64,000 bases of DNA. It comes from Zopfochytrium polystomum. Its lineage: Eukaryota > Chytridiomycota > Chytridiomycetes > Chytridiales > Chytridiaceae. The notes under the pieces were generated by a model. That model was not told where the DNA came from and searched no databases. It was given only the letters and a program-made list of their open reading frames with translations. Each line of letters begins with the position of its first letter. Position 1 is the first letter of the stretch. The stretch covers positions 1 through 64,000 of the forward strand of contig JAIVFJ010000216.1 of NCBI GenBank assembly GCA_025765615.1, written 5' to 3'. A program made the position numbers and the translations under genes. Positions 44,941 through 53,601 of the stretch are shown in pieces.

Positions 44941-45058
44941 TAATTTGCACTGCACAGTGTGTGGCCCGCACGCGATGGCGAAAAACGAAAAACGAGTGTC
45001 GAGCATATGGATGCAAGATAGTAGTCTTATACCTCGGTTTGCAAGGATTTAAGTAAGT

Positions 45059-47095
45059 CTATTCTTTTACCGGACTTTTTTGTTCTTCTTCGTCGTCAGA
45101 AAGGTCCCTCGCAGTCGCGCTGGACTCCCGCCGAAGAGGCTGCCGTGCCACGCCATCACCGCCGTGGTCACTCGGAGACACTGCCAACCCTGACCCGGAA
45201 GCATGACTAGGATGGTCGCCAGTGTGGTGAACGGCGCCACCATACGCATAGTGCCCCACGGCCATGGCCACAGCCGTGGCACCTATCCACACCCAATACG
45301 CTGCAATAACCCCGCAAGAAGCTCCATACAGAGCAAGCCCGAAATGAACTTCAATAACTGCCAATAGGGTGGCTCCTCGCCCCAACCACCAGTGCACCTG
45401 ATCCCACCAAGGCACCGAGCGCCGGTTAGCGGAAAAGAGCGCGTTGCAGAGGTACCCGAGAATAATCTGCGTCGGCAGTGCGCCAAAAACGATTGCGGTG
45501 CCAATGGGTCTGTGCGGGGACGTTGCGTTGTCTTCCGGGTTTCCGATGAACCGCAGAGAAGAAGACGGCACTTGCAGCTCAATCGCTGCTAGCCCGAGTG
45601 CCGTAAACAAAAGAGTTCCGCCCACCATGCAACCGACATGAATCCGGTACCAATTGTGTCCGAGCGCGTCCTTGAGGTAGCGTGCGGTGAAAATACCGAT
45701 TGCGGGGAAAACCGCCCACGCGAGAAACATGAAGCTGCCGTGCATGAGTTGAAGAGTATTCTCATCAAGAATCATAGCACTTGACGTTGAGGTTGTGTCT
45801 GTCGAAGCTGCGTCACCGACTTGAGACAGATCCAACGAAAAGGAGCCAAAGTCCGAGTGCTGAACGATCGATGCCGAGACGGAATCAGGGTTTGACGGTG
45901 GATTTGAGGAGACCGCCCAGATATATGAGATCGGTCCCTCTGTGGAGATGGCGTTCGCCCCGTTTACGGACAATGATCGATTGAAGGTAACAGCGAGCTT
46001 GGAGCCCAAAAGCGGAGAGGCCCATGGCGGGGTCTTATTCGATGCGAGGAGGGTTGCCGTCTGAACGGTTGCGACGGTCGGAATGCTGTGTCCCCGAGTG
46101 GTCGAGCGCTGCGACAGCATCATTCGCCCGCTGCTGCTGCCATCGGCGTACGCAATGTACATTGTCGCGCCAGCCATCGTGGACGCGCCGATTCCCAGTC
46201 CCATCCACCCACTAACTGTCGACTGGAGGTGAAAGGTCACTACGCTTTTGTCCTCGTCGAGGTTGGCGGCGACACAGTAGAGACCGCTCCCGTCGCAAAA
46301 CGATGACGCGACCACGCCGGTTGGTGCTGCTGCGCCGACAAGCGCGCTCAGTGTTTGAGTCGACGTTGTGGACTGAGCGTTCCCATCACTGGTCTTGGTG
46401 CCGTTCGCACTGGAAGGAGGGGCAACGGACAAGCTGGCAACGGACGAGCTGGCCGACGCCGACGCCGATTTGGTCAGGTCAAAGGTGAAGAATCCGAAAG
46501 ACTGGTGCATAGAGATGGCGGACGAAGGGTTGGCGGGATCGCTCGGCGCATCGTTGTTTGACGCCCATATGAACTGTGTCGGCTGGGTTGCTGAAATGAG
46601 GGAACCAGGTGACGCGAGCGAAAACGCCACCACCAAAGCGGGAGCAGAAGCCGACGAAAGCTTGTTGCACCAGTCAGGAATGGTAGACGAAACATTGGCA
46701 AACACGTTGGACGCGGCATCGGCGACGGTGGGAGGGACGTGCCCAATTCCATTGCGTTGGGACAAGATCGCTTTTGAGCCACTTGTCCAGCCGACCAAAA
46801 TAGTAGCCCCACTCATTCGTTCAGAGCCGAGACCCATAGCAACCCAGCCAAAGCTTGATGACTGAAGAACGAACGTGATCAGCCCGCTCGCCTGATCACG
46901 CTGGGCACAAGCGCAAAATATCCGATCATCGTCGCAGTAAGTTGCGACACCGGAGGGGGGAGTGGGCGCGGCTGATGTGGGGAGAAATGATATGCAGATT
47001 TCCAGGATGAGGAGAGCAAGGGCAAAGCGTCGCCGTGTCTCTCGAATCATTGTATCTGAGCAAGTCGCCAGGCGACTTACCACCGCAAGCCGCAA
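45059..47095 (-). CDS. Double DOMON plus cytochrome b561 protein, cluster gene B
   Basis: Up to 678 aa; the Met at 47050 gives a more usual signal peptide (MIRETRRRFALALLILEIC) and may be the real start. DOMON 1 begins YCDDDRIFCACAQRD and has ERMSGA and SMHQSFG as the probable heme ligands. DOMON 2 has STMAGA and VQHSDFG. The b561 part carries LMHGSF, RIHVGC, HRPIGT and VHWWLG. The cytosolic tail is acidic and Ser-rich, ending DDEEEQKSPVKE, unlike the Gln-rich tails of genes C and D. Same strand as the rest of the cluster, first gene after the transposon. Predicted role is transmembrane electron transfer to extracellular heme domains. Confidence 0.9.
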   Translation of the reverse strand: MRLAVVSRLATCSDTMIRETRRRFALALLILEICISFLPTSAAPTPPSGVATYCDDDRIFCACAQRDQASGLITFVLQSSSFGWVAMGLGSERMSGATILVGWTSGSKAILSQRNGIGHVPPTVADAASNVFANVSSTIPDWCNKLSSASAPALVVAFSLASPGSLISATQPTQFIWASNNDAPSDPANPSSAISMHQSFGFFTFDLTKSASASASSSVASLSVAPPSSANGTKTSDGNAQSTTSTQTLSALVGAAAPTGVVASSFCDGSGLYCVAANLDEDKSVVTFHLQSTVSGWMGLGIGASTMAGATMYIAYADGSSSGRMMLSQRSTTRGHSIPTVATVQTATLLASNKTPPWASPLLGSKLAVTFNRSLSVNGANAISTEGPISYIWAVSSNPPSNPDSVSASIVQHSDFGSFSLDLSQVGDAASTDTTSTSSAMILDENTLQLMHGSFMFLAWAVFPAIGIFTARYLKDALGHNWYRIHVGCMVGGTLLFTALGLAAIELQVPSSSLRFIGNPEDNATSPHRPIGTAIVFGALPTQIILGYLCNALFSANRRSVPWWDQVHWWLGRGATLLAVIEVHFGLALYGASCGVIAAYWVWIGATAVAMAVGHYAYGGAVHHTGDHPSHASGSGLAVSPSDHGGDGVARQPLRRESSATARDLSDDEEEQKSPVKE

Positions 47096-47400
47096 GTTAA
47101 GGTGGGCGGTAAACGCCGCTGAAAGCTTTATGTGCGGAGTTTGCTATTTTTGCGGAGTTTGTGAGGACCAGGATTCTGGAAGCCCAAATGAAATTGTCTG
47201 CTTCCCAAAAACGGAAACACCGGTCATGTCCCAACAACCCGTTCGTAAACGAACAATACTCGCTTTACTAGATCCCGAGGATTTGAGACAAATTAATACA
47301 GCTTTTTAATATTTCACTGATTTCGCAACAAATTGACCGCAAAGCTCAACAAGAAAGCCAGTGTCAAGACATTTTGCCATGGCAGCTGAGCTTGAGACTA
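47096..47400. other. Intergenic spacer between cluster genes B and C
   Basis: About 300 bp holding the gene B promoter and gene C 3' end. No extra gene seen. Confidence 0.5.
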
Positions 47401-49545
47401 TCAAAATTGCTGCTGAGTTTGGTACGTAGGTTGCGAATCGTATCGAATGGGAGCGGAAACCGAGTGCTGCTGAGACTGAGGAATTCCGTAGCTTCCATGC
47501 AAGTGGCTACTTTGCGTGTAGCCAATCGGTTCCGTTCCGGCGTTCCAGTGGCCAGCCTCGTACTTTGATTGAGATGGTCCGTCTAAATCAGCATAACCCA
47601 TCTCTCCTGCACCTTGATACGGCGGCTTGAGCGTTTTCGAGTTCCTCAAAACGTGGTGGACCGCGCCACCAAACATAAAGTGGCCCCCAACCATCATTCC
47701 GACGACCACAGCAATCCAGACCCAGTAAAGGACTCTTATCACAACCGAAGAGCCGTATAGGTCCAGTCCGAGGTACATTTCAACGATGGCGAGTACAATA
47801 GTGGAACGTCCAAGCCACCAGTGCAGTTGATCCCACCAAGGAACTGATGGTCGATCAGGCGAGAATAACGCGTTGGCTACATAGCCAAGGATAATCTGAA
47901 CTGGAAGGAATGCAAAAGAAATGACTGTGCCAATGGGGCGGTGGGGTGCGGAACCGTCTCCAACAAAGCGTTTGGCTGATGACGGAATTTGCAGCTCAAT
48001 TGCAGCCAGTCCGAGAGCCGTAAACAAAAGCGTTCCGCCCACCATGCAACCGACATGAATCCTGTACCAATTGTGTCCAAGCGTGTCCTTGAGGTAACGT
48101 GCGGTAAAAACACCGACTGCGGGGAACACTCCCCAAGCAAGGAACATGAATATGCCGTGCAAAAGACGAAGCGTCTGGACATCCAGAATAACCGCAGGTG
48201 AAGTGGACGACCCCGTCGATACACCTCCAGCTGCTGAGAGGTCGAGTGAGAAGGATCCATAGTCCGAGTGCTGAACGAAGTTTGATGAAGTTGACGTCGG
48301 ATTGGGCGGCGTGTTCGGGGAAACAGCCCAAATGCAAGAAGTTGCGCTTGCGGTGGATATATCATTTGCACCGTTGGCCGCAATGGTGCGGTTAAAATTA
48401 GCCACAAGCTGTGCGTTCGTGAGCTTCTTCGCCCACTCAGGGATTGTGGTCCCCAATTTCACGAAGGATTGGGTGGAGGAAATTGTGGGTTGGACGTGTC
48501 CTGGTGCCGAGCGCTGCGACAATGTGACGCCGCCATTGCCATCGCTGTAAGCTACATACATTGAAGCACCAGCCATCGACGAGGAGCCAATGCCGAATGC
48601 CATCCAGCCTTTTTGAGTCGTTTGAAAGTTGTAAGTTACTACTCCGTTCGGGATGTCCCGGCGTGCAGATACACAAAAGTTGCTTGCCCCATCGCAAAAT
48701 GTTGCAATGGATGTACCAGGGTCAGTCGTGGAGGGAAGAGTCGGCGTGGGGCTGCTCGCGGACGAAGTTTTACTGCCGCTACCATTGGATCCAGATAGGT
48801 CGAGGGAAAAAGTACCATGGGAGGTGTGCTGGGAGATAGGGGACGAAGAACTTGATGGGTTGGATGGAGCCTTTGTGTTGACAGCCCAGATGCAAGGAGT
48901 TACGGAGGTCGTCGAAACGAGACTGGTGGACACCGTGAACACCACAGTTAATTTCGCCGAGGGCAAAGTGGAAGTCGCCCACACAGGAAGGGTCGACGAA
49001 ACATTTGAAAACGCTTGAAACGAAGTGACTGCCGGATCAACGTGACCGCTCGCTTTTCGCTGCGAGATGACCGGCTTCCCGTTGCTCATCCAGGTCACAT
49101 AAACGGTCGCACCGGCCATTTGCGAAGCGCCCAGGCCGATCGCCAGCCAGCCCTGCGCGCTGGTTTGCATGGCCACGGTGACCTTGCCAGTTGATAAATC
49201 GCGTTGGGTCCATACGCAGAACAAGTTGCTGCTGTCGCAAAAAGAAGCTGAAGCAGCCGGGGGCGAAGCAGCAGATGCAGCGGCAATCGCCGTCGGTGCA
49301 CGGTGGAGAGAAGAGAGGAAGCCAATCCCGGCGAGTAAAACAAGCAAGACGAGCGAAACCCGCTGTGTGAAGGGGCCATGCTGCTGCTGCTTGCTGGAGA
49401 GTCGCCTTTGGCGAAGTCTCGCTGTGGAGATGATTTGTGCGCGCGACGTTCTGGCTGCTGACGGCGGTGGCGAGAAAGCGATGGTTGCCCTTGCTGTTGC
49501 AGTCATCTGTGTGTGGGTGCGCGGCTTCATCTGCAAACCATCCAT
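47401..49545 (-). CDS. Double DOMON plus cytochrome b561 protein, cluster gene C
   Basis: Up to 714 aa. A TATA-like AATAAAAAG at 49552-49560 is too close to the first Met (49545), so translation more likely starts at the Met at 49506 (701 aa). The hydrophobic signal (VSLVLLVLLAGIGFL) is unusually far from the N-terminus behind a basic stretch. DOMON 1 starts SFCDSSNLFCVWTQRD with SQMAGA and QHTSHG; DOMON 2 has SSMAGA and VQHSDYG. The b561 histidines are in LLHGIF, RIHVGC, HRPIGT and LHWWLG. The tail is Gln-rich and ends PTYQTQQQF. The upstream region has long CA and GA microsatellites. Confidence 0.9.
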   Translation of the reverse strand: MDGLQMKPRTHTQMTATARATIAFSPPPSAARTSRAQIISTARLRQRRLSSKQQQHGPFTQRVSLVLLVLLAGIGFLSSLHRAPTAIAAASAASPPAASASFCDSSNLFCVWTQRDLSTGKVTVAMQTSAQGWLAIGLGASQMAGATVYVTWMSNGKPVISQRKASGHVDPAVTSFQAFSNVSSTLPVWATSTLPSAKLTVVFTVSTSLVSTTSVTPCIWAVNTKAPSNPSSSSSPISQHTSHGTFSLDLSGSNGSGSKTSSASSPTPTLPSTTDPGTSIATFCDGASNFCVSARRDIPNGVVTYNFQTTQKGWMAFGIGSSSMAGASMYVAYSDGNGGVTLSQRSAPGHVQPTISSTQSFVKLGTTIPEWAKKLTNAQLVANFNRTIAANGANDISTASATSCIWAVSPNTPPNPTSTSSNFVQHSDYGSFSLDLSAAGGVSTGSSTSPAVILDVQTLRLLHGIFMFLAWGVFPAVGVFTARYLKDTLGHNWYRIHVGCMVGGTLLFTALGLAAIELQIPSSAKRFVGDGSAPHRPIGTVISFAFLPVQIILGYVANALFSPDRPSVPWWDQLHWWLGRSTIVLAIVEMYLGLDLYGSSVVIRVLYWVWIAVVVGMMVGGHFMFGGAVHHVLRNSKTLKPPYQGAGEMGYADLDGPSQSKYEAGHWNAGTEPIGYTQSSHLHGSYGIPQSQQHSVSAPIRYDSQPTYQTQQQF

Positions 49546-49627
49546 CCAGCCTTTTTATTGCTTGATGCCCGGTGGCGGCGGATGGATGGGGGGCTGTGCA
49601 GTGAGGTGATGAATAAACAGACAGACA

Positions 49628-49677
<50 letters not shown>
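49628..49677. repeat. CA dinucleotide microsatellite
   Basis: About 25 CA units in the upstream region of cluster gene C. Confidence 0.95.
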
Positions 49678-49678
<1 letters not shown>

Positions 49679-49759
49679 GAGCGAGACACAGCAGTCAGGC
49701 ATGTGCCTCCCTCCTCGAGTCATTACGAATGAATACAGCGGCTGTGCATCTGCGCAATG

Positions 49760-49761
<2 letters not shown>

Positions 49762-49835
<74 letters not shown>

Positions 49836-49872
49836 CAGAGAGAGAGTGTGTGTGTGTGTGTGAGAGTGAGAG
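49762..49872. repeat. GA then GT dinucleotide microsatellite
   Basis: About 35 GA units followed by a short GT run, 200-320 bp upstream of cluster gene C. Open frames across it on both strands are artefacts. Confidence 0.95.
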
Positions 49873-50672
49873 ACGGAAAAACTGAGACGTGCAAAAACTG
49901 CCCGAGAATGGCCCCAAAGCACTTAGGGGGGCTGAAGAAACCATTCCCCCAAGGGGAAATGACAAGCACGACGGTTCCCCCAACTTGCTCGATAAAGTTT
50001 CAGCAAGGTGTTATGATTAATAATAGTATTCGGAAAAATCGATGTATGAGCTTCCAGGGTGGGCTCCTCCAATCCCTCATCCGCTTTCCCAACCGTCGAC
50101 TCTTTATCGACAGTCACCGCCACCTTCACGACCGCCGTTACTGGCCAGTGCTGTTCCTCCCGTATTGGTCCGTGCTGTCGTCCGTTAATAATGTCTTCAT
50201 CCATCACTTCAACCACTTCGCCATCGACGGCCATCCTGCCGCAGCGCCCTTATCCTCAAACAGCTCACCACCCTTTCCTTCCACCAGTCTGCGCATCGCT
50301 TCTCGCGCTAACCAGCCGTCTCGCTCTCCACACTAGCGCTGCACTAATTTGTTTCCGTTCAGGGTTCATTGCCACAGCCAACGGCATCGAGGCCGTGAGA
50401 ATGTGCTCTAATAGAAGGGAGGGGTTATAGATGTGTCACGAAGTTTTCCTATTTCAAGTTTTATGCCAACAGTCAACCAAATCGAAACAAATGTTTCAAG
50501 GAGTAAAGATTCACGAACAAAATAGAGAACAGCGGCAACGTGGCCATAAGAGGCTGAAAAGGGACACATCGGCAGTGAATCGAAAATTTGCAGTATGTTG
50601 GGACACCAATCAATGAATATGCAAAAAAAAAAGAGAAGAAACGGCAAGGGAGGCAAGTTAAAAATATGTTGG
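49873..50672. other. Intergenic, nothing recognised
   Basis: Contains an open frame at 50059-50430 without recognised similarity and low-complexity sequence. It is the 3' flank of cluster gene D1. Confidence 0.4.
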
Positions 50673-52694
50673 TCAAGCTCGCGCCATCTTGAAGCCTTCT
50701 TCCTGCTGTTGATAGCCACTCGATTGAACCCACGAGGTTCTGTTTGGCCTGGTGGGGCTGCCATGGTACAGCTGCTGTGGCAGTTGCTGCTGTTCGTGCG
50801 AGTGCGAGCCGCCAGACGAAGTCCATCCGTAAGCCCTCTGCACAACCGCTTGCGAGGTTCCGTCTCCTGACAGGTGCTGAACCTCGCCCATCTCGAGGTT
50901 TTGGTTGGCCGGCTTGGCCGTTGCGGCCGTGCCAGAAGACGCCGTGTGGTGAACTGCTCCGCCGTAAAAGAAATGACCGCCGACGAGAACGCCCACGACG
51001 AGCACAATCCAGACCCAGTAAAGAGCTTTAACAATAATCGAAGAGCCGTAAAGGTCAAGACCGAGGTACAATTCGATCACTGCGAGGCACACGACAACAC
51101 GACCGACCCACCAGTGAAGCTGGTCCCACCACGGGATCGATGTACGCGTTGGATTGAAGAGCGCGTTCGACACATACCCGAGGATCGTTTGCAATGGGAG
51201 AATGGCCAGAGCAATTACTGTGCCCAAAGGTCGGTGGGACGACGTGGCGTCTCCGATAAATCGCGTTGCGGTGGAAGAAACCTGCAGCTCAATGGCCGCC
51301 AACCCGAGGGCGGTGAAGAGGAGTGTGCCTCCCACCATGCAGCCAACGTGAATACGGTACCAGTTGTGCCCCAGCGCATCCTTGAGGTACCGTGCCGTAA
51401 AGATACCGACGACGGGGAACACGGCCCATCCAAGGAACATGAAGATTCCGTGCAGCAGGCGGAGAGTGGGAACATCAAGAATCACTGCGCTCGAAGTCGA
51501 AGACCCGGAGGAAACTGACCCGACAGATGAAACGTCCAGCGTAAACGAGCCGAAGTCAGAGTGTTGGACAAAGGTTGACGAAGTGGACGTCGGATCCGTC
51601 GGAGTGTTGGGCGAGACGGCCCAGATGCAAGACGTCGCACCAGTGGTGGAGATCGTGTTCGCGCCGGTTGCGGTGATGGAGCGGTTGAAGTTCGCAACCA
51701 GCTTTGCACCAGAGAGAGTGGTCGCCCATGACGGCACAGTTGTCGTTCCGAGATTCGTGAAGGATTGAGATGAACTGAGAGTTGGCTGTACTTGTCCAGA
51801 CGCAGTTCGCTGGGACAGGGTGATGCCGCCATTGCCATTGCTATAAGCAATATACATGGTTGAGCCAACCATGGTCGAAGAACCAACACCGAATCCCACC
51901 CAGCCACTTTTGGTAGACTGAAGGTTGTACGTGACAACCGCATTTGCAACGTCCCTGCGAGCAGAGACGCAAAAGTTGCTGGCTCCATCGCAGTACGTCG
52001 CAACAGACGTTCCAGCCTCGGCAGTTGCAGTGGCGGCTGCAGAACTGGAAGTTTTCGTGCTAGTGGTGGTAGTGCCAGAAGTGTCCGAAGCGCCAGAGCC
52101 TGAAAGATCAAGGGAAAAAGAACCTTCTGTGGTGTGCTGAGAGATGGACGACGACGAGCTTGACGGGGTTGTTGGGGATCTCGAGTTTATGGCCCAAATG
52201 CAAGAAGTTGCCGAAGTTGTCGAAACAAGGCTTGAAGACGTCAGGGTAAACACAACGGTGAGTTTCGCGGACGAGAGGGAAGAGGTCACCCATGAGGGGA
52301 GTGTGGTCGACACGTCCGAGAAGGACTGGCTTGAGCTCACGGTGGGGTCGGTGTGGCCCGTTCCAGTCCGCTGCGACAAGATGGGGGAGCCGCTGTTTGT
52401 CCATCCGATGAACATTGTTGCTCCAGCCATCTGCGACGAGCCGAGACCCACGGCGACCCAACCGGACTCGGTGGACTGCATGGCGAAAGTCACGTCGCCG
52501 GTGGAGGTGTCGCGCTGCGCGGACACGCAGAAGGAGTTGGACGAGTCACAGTAGGACGCGGTGGTGGTTGCCGCATGGGCGAGGATGGGCGGCGAAGGGC
52601 CGGTGGACAAGGCGACGGCGAGCAGCAGCAGCGCACCGACGCGGCCTAAGTGCCGTTGCTGTTGGTGGCGCAGGGGAGGGTTTCTTGTTGTCAT
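50673..52694 (-). CDS. Double DOMON plus b561 protein, array copy D1
   Basis: 673 aa, no intron. Signal peptide within the first 45 residues. DOMON 1: probable ligands Met89 (SSQMAG) and His187 (SQHTTEG). Linker rich in Ser/Thr/Ala (200-230). DOMON 2: Met275 (SSTMVG) and His378 (VQHSDFG). b561: LLHGIF 415, RIHVGC 449, SHRPLG 487, LHWWVG 527, then a cytosolic tail with a His/Gln patch (GGSHSHEQQQ). By eye the protein equals D2 and D3 except the last 35 or so residues (LYHGSPTRPNRTSWVQSSGY here). The DNA match to D2 begins near 50784, so D1 marks the left end of the array. A TATAAATA element precedes the start by about 135 bp. Confidence 0.92.
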   Translation of the reverse strand: MTTRNPPLRHQQQRHLGRVGALLLLAVALSTGPSPPILAHAATTTASYCDSSNSFCVSAQRDTSTGDVTFAMQSTESGWVAVGLGSSQMAGATMFIGWTNSGSPILSQRTGTGHTDPTVSSSQSFSDVSTTLPSWVTSSLSSAKLTVVFTLTSSSLVSTTSATSCIWAINSRSPTTPSSSSSSISQHTTEGSFSLDLSGSGASDTSGTTTTSTKTSSSAAATATAEAGTSVATYCDGASNFCVSARRDVANAVVTYNLQSTKSGWVGFGVGSSTMVGSTMYIAYSNGNGGITLSQRTASGQVQPTLSSSQSFTNLGTTTVPSWATTLSGAKLVANFNRSITATGANTISTTGATSCIWAVSPNTPTDPTSTSSTFVQHSDFGSFTLDVSSVGSVSSGSSTSSAVILDVPTLRLLHGIFMFLGWAVFPVVGIFTARYLKDALGHNWYRIHVGCMVGGTLLFTALGLAAIELQVSSTATRFIGDATSSHRPLGTVIALAILPLQTILGYVSNALFNPTRTSIPWWDQLHWWVGRVVVCLAVIELYLGLDLYGSSIIVKALYWVWIVLVVGVLVGGHFFYGGAVHHTASSGTAATAKPANQNLEMGEVQHLSGDGTSQAVVQRAYGWTSSGGSHSHEQQQLPQQLYHGSPTRPNRTSWVQSSGYQQQEEGFKMARA

Positions 52695-52772
52695 TGGTCG
52701 ATTGATGATGTTGGGTTGGTTGGTTAGTTGGTCGTGGTCGTGGTCGTGGTGGTGGTGTGTGGTCGTGGTGGT

Positions 52773-52791
52773 GGGTGGGTGGGTGGGTGGG
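52773..52791 (+). promoter_or_regulatory. G-quadruplex-type run in the 5' UTR of D1
   Basis: Five GGG runs separated by single T, on the template strand between the TATA element and the start codon. Repeated at 55699 and 58625 in the other units. Confidence 0.6.
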
Positions 52792-52827
52792 TGGTGCTGA
52801 TAGTGGTTGGTGAGGGGCGGGCTTGTT

Positions 52828-52835
52828 ATTTATAA
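52828..52835 (-). promoter_or_regulatory. TATA box of D1 (repeated in D2 and D3)
   Basis: TATAAATA on the minus strand, 134 bp before the start codon. Copies lie at 55754-55761 and 58680-58687. The implied 5' UTR of about 100 nt is CCA/CCCA-rich. Confidence 0.65.
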
Positions 52836-52839
52836 AACG

Positions 52840-53601
52840 ATTGATGCGGTGTGACCGAGATACCGATCGTGCGAAAAGCCAAGACGACCCAATGCTTTTT
52901 GAATTTCAGACAAGGTTTCCAAAATAGGCAGGCACCTTGGTTCTTTGTTTGTTTGTTCTGTTTGTTTGGCTGCACCGTGGAGGCTGGGAAACAGCAGCGA
53001 CATTATTACTCATTCACGCCCCGTCTATCTATGTGGCTGAGCGTGTCTGCCTGTCTGCTTCCGGCAGCGTACGGCAGTGGAGGCGCCAAGGAGTCGAGCG
53101 GTCTTGGCGGCGGCGCAACCCCTTCATTTGGCGGCACGCGCGTTCTTGGCGCCAACCCCGTTGGCTCCCCTCTCGTAATGTTTGGGACGCCGATTGTCAG
53201 TCAAAGAGGAAGATTGTGCACATGGAGGACTCCTCCGCAAGAGTGCGGGCCGCACAACACTTCTTTCTTCGGTGGGATGGCCTCTCGGTGTTGCTCCAGT
53301 GGCGAGATCCGCTTAGATCCGCTGATACCAAGGCGCAAGGTTGTGTGGGGTGTCATATTATATTCTCAACCATAATTTGAACGATGTGCCAGATGCAATG
53401 GGTTCGTGCCCAACTACGGAAAAACAAAAAAAAAAAAAAAATGCAGCTACGAGGCGGAAAAGTGGACCAACAACACGTTGTAGTTAAAATGTAATAACGA
53501 CAAAATTTGATTATTGAAAGATCAAAAGGAACAAGGAACGGAGAGAGGAAAAAAAAAAAGAAAAAAAATAGAGGCAAGGCAAATCGTGTCCAGGGATGGA
53601 A
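52840..53601. other. Array spacer between D1 and D2
   Basis: No gene supported. A plus-strand frame of 174 codons (52851-53375) is broken by a one-base insertion in the third unit, as expected for non-coding DNA. Poly-A tracts at 53426-53441 and 53548-53568 precede the D2 3' end. The same spacer occurs at 55766-56527 and 58692-59454. Confidence 0.7.

Noticed and set aside
49513..49922. Frames encoding long Thr-His, Glu-Arg or Ser-Leu repeats
   Set aside because: Translation of CA and GA microsatellites.
50874..51518. Long plus-strand frame (214 codons) repeated under each D gene
   Set aside because: Antisense shadow of the conserved b561-coding region; its length follows from the codon use of the real gene.
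52851..53375. Plus-strand frame of 174 codons repeated in each array spacer
   Set aside because: A one-base insertion in the third unit breaks it, and it resembles no protein; it is spacer DNA containing the promoter of the minus-strand gene.
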